A stretch of 64,000 bases of DNA from the NCBI RefSeq assembly GCF_030649675.1, contig NZ_JAUTDR010000014.1, positions 57,390 through 121,389 of the forward strand, given 5' to 3'. Below are positions 30,347 to 40,830 of this stretch, piece by piece; the stretch's first letter is position 1; every line of letters starts with the position of its first letter. The notes under the pieces are model-generated. The model saw only the letters and a list, made by a program, of their open reading frames with translations. It had not been told where the DNA came from and did not search any database. This DNA comes from Haliea sp. E1-2-M8. Its GTDB lineage: Bacteria; Pseudomonadota; Gammaproteobacteria; Pseudomonadales; Halieaceae. Made by a program: the position numbers and the translations under genes.

Positions 30347-32152
30347 ATGTCCAGAATACTTCGCCTCAGCCCGAGGCTTGCCAACCAGATTGCCGCCGGA
30401 GAGGTGGTGGAGCGCCCCGCGTCCGTCGCCAAGGAAGTGCTGGAGAACAGCCTCGATGCCGGCGCCACCCGGGTGGAGATCGACGTCGAGTCCGGCGGCA
30501 CCCGGCTGATCCGCATCCGCGACAACGGCGCCGGCATGGAGCCGGAGGACCTGCCGCTGGCCCTGGCCCGCCACGCCACCAGCAAGATCGCCTCGCTCGA
30601 GGACCTCGAATGCGTCGGCAGCCTGGGCTTCCGTGGCGAGGCGCTGGCCTCCATTGGCTCGGTATCGCGCCTGACCCTGACCAGCAATCATCGGGACGAC
30701 AGCAGTGAGGGTCGCAGTGCCCTTTGCGAGGGGCGCGAGATGGAGGTGCAGCTGCGCCCGGCCCCCCATCCCCGCGGCACCACGGTGGAAGTGCGCGACC
30801 TGTTCTTCAATACCCCGGCCCGGCGCAAGTTCCTGCGCACCGAAAAGACCGAGTTCAACCATCTGGAGGAGGTGGTCAAGCGGCTGGCCCTGTCCCGCTT
30901 CGAGGTGGCCTTCAGCCTGCGCCACAATGGCAAGCTGGTGCACAACCTGGCCGGGGCTGCCAGCACCTCCGAACAGCAGCGACGGGTGGCGGCGGTGTGC
31001 GGGCCCGCCTTCATGGAGCAGGCCCTGTATATCGAAACGGAGCGCAGTGACATGCGCCTGCGGGGCTGGCTGGCGCTGCCGACCTTTTCCCGCAGCCAGG
31101 CGGACCTGCAGTACTTCTTCGTCAATGGCCGGGTTATCCGCGACAAGCTGGTGGCGCACGCGGTCAAGCAGGCCTATCGCGACGTGCTCTACCACGGCCG
31201 CCATCCCGCTTTCGTCCTGTATCTGGAACTGGACCCGGCGCAGGTGGATGTCAACGTGCACCCGGGCAAGCACGAGGTGCGCTTCCGCGACAGCCGGGCC
31301 GTGCACCAGTGCATCTTCAGCGGCCTGCACCGGGCCCTGGCGGAGGTGCGGCCGGTCTCGGCACCGGCGCCCCTGGCGACCCCGGAGGGCCTCGCAGTGG
31401 ATGCCCGCACCGGCGAGATTGCGCGCCAGCCCGGGCTCGGCTGGGGCGCCAATGCGCCGGCCTACAGCCCTCCACCAGCACCGCTGCCCGGGCGGGCGAT
31501 GGAGCAGGTGCGCAGCTATGCCGGCCTGCACCCCCAGCGCCTGCCGGCGCAGGATACGCCGGAGGAAGTGCCGCCGCTGGGCTACGCCCTGGCCCAGCTC
31601 AAGGGCATTTATATTCTGGCGGAAAACGCCGAGGGTCTGGTGCTGGTCGACATGCACGCGGCCCACGAACGCATAACCTACGAGCGGCTGAAGACGTCGC
31701 GGGCGCTGGATTCCATTCCCGCCCAGCCGCTGCTGGTGCCGCAGGCGATCGCGGTCAGCCAGCGCGAGACGCTGCTGGCGCAGGAGCATGCCGAAGTCTT
31801 CCAGCGCCTGGGGCTGGCGCTGGATGTGGCGGGCGAGGAGTCCCTGCTGGTACGGCAGATCCCGGTCAGCCTGCGCGACTCCGACGTGGAAGCCCTGGTG
31901 CGGGATGTGTTGTCGGATCTGGTCGAGTACGGCAGCTCAGACCGCATCGAGGCACACATGGATGAAATCCTTTCCACCATGGCCTGTCACGGCTCGGTGC
32001 GCGCCAATCGCAGGCTCACCATCCCCGAGATGAACGCCCTGCTGCGGGACATGGAGGAGACCGAGCGCGCCGGGCAGTGCAACCACGGCCGCCCGACCTG
32101 GACCCGGCTGGCGCTGGAGGAACTGGACAAGCTGTTCCTGCGAGGGCGCTAG
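30347..32152 (+). CDS. mutL: DNA mismatch repair protein MutL
   Basis: A 601-residue mismatch-repair mediator. The N-terminal GHKL ATPase motifs are [14 protein letters not shown] and [10 protein letters not shown]. The C-terminal dimerisation domain begins near residue 400. It contains [12 protein letters not shown], which fits the metal-binding endonuclease consensus DxHA-x2-E-x4-E with Met at the variable position, as in some pseudomonads. This suggests nicking activity, unlike E. coli MutL. The stop overlaps the miaA GTG by one base. Confidence 0.96.
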   Translation: MSRILRLSPRLANQIAAGEVVERPASVAKEVLENSLDAGATRVEIDVESGGTRLIRIRDNGAGMEPEDLPLALARHATSKIASLEDLECVGSLGFRGEALASIGSVSRLTLTSNHRDDSSEGRSALCEGREMEVQLRPAPHPRGTTVEVRDLFFNTPARRKFLRTEKTEFNHLEEVVKRLALSRFEVAFSLRHNGKLVHNLAGAASTSEQQRRVAAVCGPAFMEQALYIETERSDMRLRGWLALPTFSRSQADLQYFFVNGRVIRDKLVAHAVKQAYRDVLYHGRHPAFVLYLELDPAQVDVNVHPGKHEVRFRDSRAVHQCIFSGLHRALAEVRPVSAPAPLATPEGLAVDARTGEIARQPGLGWGANAPAYSPPPAPLPGRAMEQVRSYAGLHPQRLPAQDTPEEVPPLGYALAQLKGIYILAENAEGLVLVDMHAAHERITYERLKTSRALDSIPAQPLLVPQAIAVSQRETLLAQEHAEVFQRLGLALDVAGEESLLVRQIPVSLRDSDVEALVRDVLSDLVEYGSSDRIEAHMDEILSTMACHGSVRANRRLTIPEMNALLRDMEETERAGQCNHGRPTWTRLALEELDKLFLRGR

Positions 32153-33135
32153 TGGCCGCAGAGCCCGATAAGCCTTTGCTGCTGTGCATCATGGGGCCCA
32201 CGGCGGCGGGCAAGACCGAGCTGGCCACAGGTTTGGCGGAAGCGCTGGATGGCGAACTGGTCAGCGTCGACTCCGCCCTGGTGTATCGCGGGCTGGATAT
32301 CGGCAGCGCCAAGCCCGACTATCCCCACCACCTGATGGATATTCGCGACCCGGCCGAGAGCTACTCCGCGGCGGATTTTGCCGCGGATGCCAGCAGGGTG
32401 GTGGCGCAGATTGTCGGCCGCGGCCGCACCCCGATCCTGGTCGGCGGCACCATGCTCTACTTCCGGGCGTTTCTCGAGGGGCTCGCCGCCATGCCCGCCA
32501 GCGACCCAGCCATTCGTGCGCAGCTGGCGGCAGAGGCCGGGCGCGATGGCTGGCCGACGCTCCATGCCCGGCTGGCGCAGGTTGACCCGGTGGCTGCCGC
32601 GGCAATCCATCCGCACCATTCACAACGTATAGGCAGGGCTTTGGAAGTTTTCCTCCAGAGCGGGGTGCAGCTGAGTGAGTGGCATCAGCGGTCGGCGCTC
32701 AGTCCGGCGGCTGACTATCGCGTGGTGCAGCTGGTTTTGTGCCCGCAACAGCGGGCGGAACTGCACCGTCGGATCGAGCTCCGGTTCGGGGCGATGCTGG
32801 CGCAGGGGTTTTTGCAGGAGGTGGCGGCACTGCACCGGCGCAGCGACCTGCACCCCGGCTTGCCCGCGGTGCGCGCGGTGGGCTACCGCCAGTTGTGGCG
32901 CCATCTCGACGGCGAGTGCAGCCTGGAAGAGGCGGCACAGCAGGGCATGGCAGCTACCCGGCAGCTGGCGAAACGCCAGTTGACCTGGCTGCGCAAGTGG
33001 CCGGGCTTGTACTGGCTGCTGACGGATACCGCAGGGAACGTTTGTGCGGCCGGGGAGTCAGAAGATGGGGAGCCGGTAACGGAGACGAAACCACTGCATA
33101 CAGCCTTGAAGTATCTGGCTGGCACCCCCATGTAA
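32152..33135 (+). CDS. miaA: tRNA dimethylallyltransferase
   Basis: Adds the dimethylallyl group to A37 of UNN-decoding tRNAs. It has 327 residues with the P-loop [11 protein letters not shown], catalytic region [18 protein letters not shown], and ILVGGTMLY. Start GTG 32152 shares its first base with the mutL stop codon (TAGTG) and puts homology at the expected distance. Upstream in-frame codons lie inside mutL. It is followed by a 149-base gap containing the likely hfq promoter. Confidence 0.95.
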   Translation: MAAEPDKPLLLCIMGPTAAGKTELATGLAEALDGELVSVDSALVYRGLDIGSAKPDYPHHLMDIRDPAESYSAADFAADASRVVAQIVGRGRTPILVGGTMLYFRAFLEGLAAMPASDPAIRAQLAAEAGRDGWPTLHARLAQVDPVAAAAIHPHHSQRIGRALEVFLQSGVQLSEWHQRSALSPAADYRVVQLVLCPQQRAELHRRIELRFGAMLAQGFLQEVAALHRRSDLHPGLPAVRAVGYRQLWRHLDGECSLEEAAQQGMAATRQLAKRQLTWLRKWPGLYWLLTDTAGNVCAAGESEDGEPVTETKPLHTALKYLAGTPM

Positions 33136-33157
33136 AGCGTCAATCCTGTTCTATACT
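33131..33157 (+). promoter_or_regulatory. Candidate promoter for hfq
   Basis: In the 149-base gap before hfq a TATACT box (33152-33157) lies downstream of a weak TGTAAA box (33131-33136) with 15-base spacing. A GGAG ribosome-binding site stands just before ATG 33285. The hfq gene is normally transcribed from its own promoters as well as by read-through from miaA. The match is by eye and the spacing is short. Confidence 0.3.
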
Positions 33158-33284
33158 GTGACAGGGGCTAGTATTTAGCATCCGCGGTCCTCTTCGTGTT
33201 CCATTTTTGCGGGAGCGGGGGTGAGTAGAGACCGTCAACAATTAATCATTTTGGGCTCCCATTGAGCCGACCAAGGAGATACAT

Positions 33285-33536
33285 ATGTCAAAAGGGCACA
33301 CGCTACAAGACCCTTACCTGAATATTTTACGTAAGGAACGCGTCCCCGTTTCCATTTACCTGGTAAACGGTATCAAGTTGCAGGGCCAGATCGAGTCTTT
33401 TGACCAATTTGTTGTGCTGCTCAAGAACACCGTGAGCCAAATGGTATACAAGCACGCCATTTCGACTGTCGTTCCCTCCCGCGTGGTGCGTATGCCCATG
33501 CAGAATCCGCCGGAAGATGATGAAGGCGAAAGTTAG
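33285..33536 (+). CDS. hfq: RNA chaperone Hfq
   Basis: A hexameric Sm-like RNA chaperone pairing small RNAs with mRNAs. The 83-residue protein has Sm1 ([20 protein letters not shown]) and Sm2 ([12 protein letters not shown]) motifs and a short acidic tail ending in DDEGES. It contains the proximal-face QDPYLN and KH residues needed for sRNA binding. It lies between miaA and hflX in the standard order. Its AT-richer codons at the start contrast with the GC-rich neighbours. Confidence 0.98.
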   Translation: MSKGHTLQDPYLNILRKERVPVSIYLVNGIKLQGQIESFDQFVVLLKNTVSQMVYKHAISTVVPSRVVRMPMQNPPEDDEGES

Positions 33537-33541
33537 CCCCG

Positions 33542-33567
33542 GGCTGCGGCGCCCCGGCGCCGCAGCC
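33542..33567 (+). terminator. Perfect stem-loop between hfq and hflX
   Basis: Perfect 12-base arms GGCTGCGGCGCC and GGCGCCGCAGCC are separated by CC, starting five bases after the hfq stop. No T-tract follows, so it may be a stabilising 3' structure or a partial terminator rather than a full intrinsic terminator. Confidence 0.5.
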
Positions 33568-33592
33568 AGCGCCCGCGGCGTTCGAGGTACTC

Positions 33593-34870
33593 TTGTTTTT
33601 TGAGCGCCCGGCGTCCGGCGAACGCGCAGTCCTTGTCCACCTCACCATAGCCAGCGAAGACGAGCGGGAGGATCCCCGCGAGTTTGAAGAGCTGGTCTTG
33701 TCCGCGGGCGGAGACCCTGTGGCTTTTGTCATGGGCAGCCGCTCGGTGCCCGATTCCCGCACCTTTGTCGGTTCCGGCAAGCTGGAGGAAATCGCCGCCG
33801 AGGTGGCGCTGCATGAGGCCGAGATCGTCATGTTCAACCATGCGCTCAGCCCCAGCCAGGAGCGCAACCTGGAGCGGGAGCTGAAATGTCGGGTGCTGGA
33901 TCGCACCGGCCTGATCCTGGACATCTTCGCCCAGCGCGCGCGCACCCACGAAGGCAAGTTGCAGGTAGAGCTGGCGCAGTTGCAGCATATGAGCACCCGG
34001 CTGGTGCGGGGCTGGACCCACCTGGAGCGGCAGAAGGGCGGTATCGGCCTGCGGGGCCCGGGGGAAACCCAGCTCGAGACCGACCGCCGCCTGCTGCGGG
34101 CGCGGATCAAGTCGATCCAGGCCCGGCTGCGGAAGGTGCAGCGCCAGCGCGACCAGGGGCGGCGCTCCCGGCGTCGGGCCGAGGTGCCCACGATTGCCCT
34201 GGTGGGCTACACCAACGCCGGCAAATCGACCCTGTTCAATCGGCTCACCGGGGCTGCCGTGTTCGCCGCGGACCAGCTGTTCGCGACCCTGGACCCGACC
34301 CTGCGGCGGCTGGACCTGGACGAGGCCGGCCCGGTCATCCTGGCGGACACCGTCGGGTTTATTGCCCACCTGCCGCACAAGCTGGTGGAGGCGTTCAAGG
34401 CCACCCTGGAAGAGACTGTCAGTGCCGACCTCCTGCTGCACGTGATCGACGTTGCCGCCGAGGCTCGCGAGGACAATATCCATCAGGTCGAGGCGGTGCT
34501 GGAGGAAATAGGCGCAGCCGAAATCCCTCTGTTGCAGGTCTACAACAAACTGGACCTGTTGGAGCAGAGCCCCCGGATTGATTACGATGAGGCGGGTAAA
34601 CCAGAGCGCGTGTGGCTGAGTGCGTCCAGCGGAGCGGGCTGCGAATTGCTGGTCAAGGCCATCGCCGAGCTGGTCGGTGACGACATGGTCGAGGAGGAGC
34701 TGCAGCTGGACCCGGAACAGGGCAGCCTGCGCGCTGCCCTGTATCGCCTTGGCGCTGTCGCTGCCGAACACTATAGCGAGGACGGTGTTGCCCACCTGAA
34801 CGTGCGGCTACCGCGGGCCGACTGGAATCGGCTGATGAAAGTGGCACCGGAGCCGGCGCCCTGGGAGTAA
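33593..34870 (+). CDS. hflX: Ribosome-associated GTPase HflX
   Basis: Splits or rescues stalled ribosomes; 425 residues. The HflX N-domain is followed by the RTHEGKLQVELAQL and RGPGETQLETDRR signatures. The G-domain P-loop is GYTNAGKSTLFN with ADTVGFI and NKLDLL. A TTG start at 33593 gives MFFERP, the usual pseudomonad-like N-terminus, with AGG about eight bases upstream; the start codon itself is unusual. It is followed by hflK. Confidence 0.95.
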   Translation: MFFERPASGERAVLVHLTIASEDEREDPREFEELVLSAGGDPVAFVMGSRSVPDSRTFVGSGKLEEIAAEVALHEAEIVMFNHALSPSQERNLERELKCRVLDRTGLILDIFAQRARTHEGKLQVELAQLQHMSTRLVRGWTHLERQKGGIGLRGPGETQLETDRRLLRARIKSIQARLRKVQRQRDQGRRSRRRAEVPTIALVGYTNAGKSTLFNRLTGAAVFAADQLFATLDPTLRRLDLDEAGPVILADTVGFIAHLPHKLVEAFKATLEETVSADLLLHVIDVAAEAREDNIHQVEAVLEEIGAAEIPLLQVYNKLDLLEQSPRIDYDEAGKPERVWLSASSGAGCELLVKAIAELVGDDMVEEELQLDPEQGSLRAALYRLGAVAAEHYSEDGVAHLNVRLPRADWNRLMKVAPEPAPWE

Positions 34871-34929
34871 AACCCCTGCGCCAGGAATTTTTTGATAGAC
34901 TGCGTCGACTTTGTTAACAGGAGTTAGGT

Positions 34930-36090
34930 ATGGCCTGGAATGAACCGGGTGGTGGCGGCAACAAGCCCAAGGACCCTTGGGGTGGCGGCGAGCAGGGGCC
35001 ACCGGACCTCGACGAAGCGCTGAAGAAGCTGCAGGAAAAACTGGGCGGCATCTTTGGCGGTCGCGGCGGCAGTGGCGGTAAATCCGGCGGCGGCAGGGGT
35101 ATCCCGGCCAGTTTGTTCGTGGTTGCTGCGCTGGTCGCGGTGGTGGTCTGGGCACTGATGGGCCTGTACCAGGTCGACGAGCAGGAGCGGGCCGTGGTGC
35201 TGCGCTTCGGCAAGTACTACGACACTTTGCAACCGGGCCTGCAGTGGAACCCGCCGCTGATCGACGAGGTGATCAAGGTCAACACGACCAAGGTCCGCGC
35301 GGCCACCTTCCGCGAAATCATGCTGACCCGGGACGAGAATATCGTTGAGGTTCGCATGTCGGTGCAGTACGTGATCCTTGACCCCACCAGCTTCGTGCTC
35401 AAGGTCCGCGATCCGGAAAACTCACTGCAGCACGCGGCCCAGAGTGCGCTGCGGCACGTGGTGGGCGACACCACCATGGACGCTGCGCTGACTGAAGGTC
35501 GCGCTCAGATCGGGGTCGACGTGCAGACTCGTCTGCAGCGCTACCTCGACATGTACGAGACCGGCATCCGCGTGGTGAAGGTCAACATCGACGAGTCGAA
35601 GCCGCCGACCCAGGTGCAGGCAGCGTTTGACGACGTGATCAAGGCCCGCGAGGACGAAGAGCGGCTGAAGAATGAGGCCCAGGCCTATGCCAATGGCATC
35701 GTTCCGGAAGCTCGCGGTCGCGCCCAGCGGGTGATCGAGGAGGCGAGCGCCTATCGTGAACAGGTGGTGGCGGAAGCCGAGGGTGAGGCAGAGCGCTTCA
35801 TGGCGCTGCTGACGGAATATGCCAAGGCGCCCGAGGTGACCCGCGAACGCCTGTACCTGGATGCGTTGCAGCGGGTCTTCCGCAACACCAGCAAGGTCAT
35901 GGTCGACGTCGAGGGCGGCAATAACGTGATGTACCTGCCGCTGGACAAGATGACGGAGGCCTCCGGCCCGGCGGTGCCCCGCGTTGGTGGCAGGCTGGAC
36001 TCCAACACCATTCGTGAGCTGACCAACGCCGTAAGAGAACAGCTGCGGCAGGATGATGCTTCGGCCAACAACCGCAGAGGAGGTCGTTAA
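34930..36090 (+). CDS. hflK: FtsH protease modulator HflK
   Basis: An SPFH-family inner-membrane protein forming the HflKC cage around FtsH. It has 386 residues: a glycine-rich, proline-rich cytoplasmic N-terminus (about 1-55), one membrane segment (about 58-78), then the periplasmic SPFH domain (QVDEQERAVVLRFGKY onward) and a helical coiled region rich in A/E/R. The stop is one base before the hflC ATG. Confidence 0.96.
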   Translation: MAWNEPGGGGNKPKDPWGGGEQGPPDLDEALKKLQEKLGGIFGGRGGSGGKSGGGRGIPASLFVVAALVAVVVWALMGLYQVDEQERAVVLRFGKYYDTLQPGLQWNPPLIDEVIKVNTTKVRAATFREIMLTRDENIVEVRMSVQYVILDPTSFVLKVRDPENSLQHAAQSALRHVVGDTTMDAALTEGRAQIGVDVQTRLQRYLDMYETGIRVVKVNIDESKPPTQVQAAFDDVIKAREDEERLKNEAQAYANGIVPEARGRAQRVIEEASAYREQVVAEAEGEAERFMALLTEYAKAPEVTRERLYLDALQRVFRNTSKVMVDVEGGNNVMYLPLDKMTEASGPAVPRVGGRLDSNTIRELTNAVREQLRQDDASANNRRGGR

Positions 36091-36091
36091 G

Positions 36092-36967
36092 ATGGGCGGT
36101 AAAGGTATGACCTGGATGTTGGTCGCGGTGCTGGCGCTGTTTGTGCTCAGCAACACGGTCTATGTGGTCAAGGAAACCGAGCGCGCAGTGATGCTCAAGT
36201 TTGGCGAGGTGGTCAATCCCGACATCCGGCCCGGGCTGCATGTGAAGATTCCCTTCGTCAACAACATCCGCAAGTTCGAGGCGCGCCTGCTGACCGTGGA
36301 CGCCACTGCCGAGCGTTTCTTCACCCAGGAGAAAAAGGCGCTGATTGTGGATTCCTACGCCAAGTTCCGGGTGGCGGATACGGCGAAGTTCTACACCGCC
36401 ACCAACGGTGAAGAGGCGCGGGCCAGTGCCCTGCTGGGGCAGCGGATCAACGACGGACTGCGCAACCAGGTGGCGATCAGGACCATCCAGGAAGTGGTCT
36501 CCGGGCAGCGCGACGAGCTGATGGAAGCGCTGACTGCGGAGCTGTCAGAGGTGGCGCTCGAGGAATACGGTGTCGAGGTACTGGATGTGCGGGTCAAGCA
36601 GATCGATCTGCCGCCTGATGTGTCCGAGTCTGTGTACCGGCGCATGAACGCGGAGCGCGAGAAGGAAGCCCGCGAACACCGCGCCCAGGGCCAGGAACTG
36701 GCCGAAGGTATTCGCGCAGCCGCGGACCGTGAGGTGACGGTACTCGAGGCCAACGCCTACCGCGATGCGGAACTGATTCGCGGTGAAGGTGACGCCAATG
36801 CCACTGGTATCTACGCCAGTGCCTTTACTACAGACCCCGAGTTCTACTCTTTCACCCGCAGCCTGCGGGCCTATCAGGACGCCTTCCAGGGCAGTGGCGA
36901 CCTGCTGCTGATCCAGCCCGACAGCGAGTTCTTTCGCTACCTGAAGGATTCAACGGGCGGCAATTAG
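36092..36967 (+). CDS. hflC: FtsH protease modulator HflC
   Basis: The partner of HflK in the membrane cage regulating FtsH; 291 residues. One N-terminal membrane segment (about 6-22) is followed by the SPFH domain (VVKETERAVMLKFGEV). ATG 36092 has a strong GAGGAGG upstream at the end of hflK. The frame is open a little further into hflK but without homology. The usual C-terminal motif SFTRSLRAYQDAF is present. Confidence 0.96.
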   Translation: MGGKGMTWMLVAVLALFVLSNTVYVVKETERAVMLKFGEVVNPDIRPGLHVKIPFVNNIRKFEARLLTVDATAERFFTQEKKALIVDSYAKFRVADTAKFYTATNGEEARASALLGQRINDGLRNQVAIRTIQEVVSGQRDELMEALTAELSEVALEEYGVEVLDVRVKQIDLPPDVSESVYRRMNAEREKEAREHRAQGQELAEGIRAAADREVTVLEANAYRDAELIRGEGDANATGIYASAFTTDPEFYSFTRSLRAYQDAFQGSGDLLLIQPDSEFFRYLKDSTGGN

Positions 36968-37015
36968 TCCGGAAAAACGCAGGTGCCTTCAGCGGTGCCT
37001 GTGGTAGAATTCGAT

Positions 37016-37068
37016 AACCGTGGGATCTGGCGTTTTACCCACAAACGCCGGTGACCCGCGGTTTTTTT
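37016..37068 (+). terminator. Intrinsic terminator after hflC / in the yjeT leader
   Basis: An inner stem GGCGTTT/AAACGCC (37029-37035 and 37043-37049) is extended by an imperfect outer stem. The outer stem pairs AACCG-TGGG with CCCG-CGGTT. A run of seven T at 37062-37068 follows. It ends 23 bases before yjeT. A TAGAAT box at about 37004 just upstream could be a -10, in which case this would act as an attenuator for yjeT-hisZ-purA. Confidence 0.6.
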
Positions 37069-37091
37069 ATGACCGCGGCAACAGGGGGTTG

Positions 37092-37286
37092 ATGGTGGAG
37101 TTCTGGCAGGTTCTGCCGGTGGCCCTGGCGCTGGTACTGGTTATCGAGGGTGTCGTGCCGTTTCTGAGCCCAAGGGCCTGGCGGCAAATGATGCTCGGGG
37201 TGGCCCAGCAGCAGGACCGGGTCATCCGCAACGTTGGCCTGGGCAGCATGCTGTTCGGGTTGGCGCTTTTGTATTGGGTGCATTAA
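37092..37286 (+). CDS. yjeT: Small inner-membrane protein, DUF2065 (YjeT)
   Basis: A 64-residue protein with two hydrophobic segments (about 5-20 and 47-62) and the conserved EGVVPFLSPRAWRQMM motif between them. It occurs between hflC and hisZ/purA in many gammaproteobacteria; function is unknown. ATG 37092 follows GGGGGTTG. hisZ begins eight bases after its stop. Confidence 0.85.
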   Translation: MVEFWQVLPVALALVLVIEGVVPFLSPRAWRQMMLGVAQQQDRVIRNVGLGSMLFGLALLYWVH

Positions 37287-37294
37287 GGCTGGTT

Positions 37295-39783
<2,489 letters not shown>

Positions 39784-39801
39784 GCGCGGTGCAGCGCCTG
39801 T

Positions 39802-40185
39802 CTACCAGAGGTGCGGCACCAGGCCCCAGAGCGCGGTCGCCAGCAGCCCGATATTGGCAAGAAAGCCGATGATCATGCCGGGGCCCCGTTTCGCGGGGTC
39901 CCTGACGTAGCTGTTGCGGTACAGGATGCGGCCGACCATGAACGCGAGCCCGAGACTGGCCGCTATTTCCGGGTTGAAGTAGAGGGCGCTCAGCCACAGC
40001 GCCGGCAATGTCACCAGCAGTTGTTCCAGAGTGTTCATCTGCACCCGGTAGGCCCGCTCGAAGCCCGGGTCGCCGGTCATGGCCGGCGCGGCCAGGCCCG
40101 AGCGGCCGCGTTCAGCGCCACAGAGCATGATAAAAACCAGGTACTGCACCAGTATCAACAGGGTAATCAACGCCACCAGAGCCAT
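39802..40185 (-). CDS. MAPEG family membrane protein
   Basis: A 127-residue protein with about four hydrophobic helices and the MAPEG signature YRVQMNTLEQL plus ILYRNSYVRDPAKRGPGM. The family includes glutathione-dependent membrane transferases, but the bacterial substrate is unknown. The start at 40185 gives MALVALITLL; the frame continues upstream without homology. It is followed at 67 bases, on the same strand upstream, by the AraC-type regulator. Confidence 0.85.
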   Translation of the reverse strand: MALVALITLLILVQYLVFIMLCGAERGRSGLAAPAMTGDPGFERAYRVQMNTLEQLLVTLPALWLSALYFNPEIAASLGLAFMVGRILYRNSYVRDPAKRGPGMIIGFLANIGLLATALWGLVPHLW

Positions 40186-40252
40186 GCGGGGTTTCCGGGT
40201 TGTGAGAGGGGACCCTCTTATACCGCCCGCCCCGCCAGCTTGTCCAGCGCTG

Positions 40253-40648
40253 TCAGTAGTGGCGCAGCTTCCAGGCGCTGAAACCGATCCCGGTCCAGCG
40301 GCGGAAGGCCCGGTAGAAGCTGTTGACCTCCAGATAGCCCAGCTCATGGGCCAGGCATTTCCCCGGCCGCCAGTTGCTGCGCAGTACCTGTTCGCAGCGG
40401 TACTGCCGGGCGCGGTCCAGCAGGAACTGGTAGTGGGTGTGGTCGGTGCGCAGGCGCCGCCGCAGGGTAGTGGCGCTCATGCCGAGCTGCGCGGCCACGG
40501 TATCCACCCGCAGTCGCGACAGATCCCCGCGCAGCAGGATATGCAGCACCCTGTCGGTGGTGCGCGATTCAGCGTAGAGGCGGACGCTGGCGGCGGGGCG
40601 GGAATCGCGCCAGCGGGCCGGGTTGAGTGCGGTTTGAGTCTGTTCCAT
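40253..40648 (-). CDS. AraC-type DNA-binding domain protein (stand-alone)
   Basis: A 131-residue protein consisting almost only of an AraC/XylS double helix-turn-helix (VAAQLGMSATTLRRRL and CLAHELGYLEVNSFYRAFRRWTG). It has a 30-residue N-terminal tail and no ligand-binding domain. The ATG at 40648 is preceded by AGGGAGGT. The upstream region (40649-40830) is about 180 bases of GC-rich sequence without a gene. The likely target is unknown; the MAPEG gene downstream on the same strand is the nearest candidate. The qhp systems known elsewhere use an AraC-family QhpR, but this gene is 30 kb away. Confidence 0.8.
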   Translation of the reverse strand: MEQTQTALNPARWRDSRPAASVRLYAESRTTDRVLHILLRGDLSRLRVDTVAAQLGMSATTLRRRLRTDHTHYQFLLDRARQYRCEQVLRSNWRPGKCLAHELGYLEVNSFYRAFRRWTGIGFSAWKLRHY

Positions 40649-40830
40649 AACCAGAACCTCCCTGTTCAGGTTTTTGCAGGTCAAAGCTTGCGGCACCCCG
40701 CCGTTGCCGGTGGCTCCTTCCGTGGAGCTGCGGGCGGGCGGTTTTGCGGTGCCGAAGCCAAAAGATAGCAGAGAATTCGCGGCCCTGCCGCGCGCGCCCC
40801 CTGGCTGGGCGCAATTGGTGAAAAGCGGCG

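Noticed and set aside
28874..31789. Very long open frame on the minus strand antisense to amiB and mutL
   Set aside because: It has no family motifs and is explained by GC-rich third positions of the real genes on the plus strand.
40253..40648. AraC-type protein as the missing QhpR regulator
   Set aside because: It lies 30 kb from qhp beside a MAPEG gene and lacks a ligand-binding domain; no evidence links it to amines.
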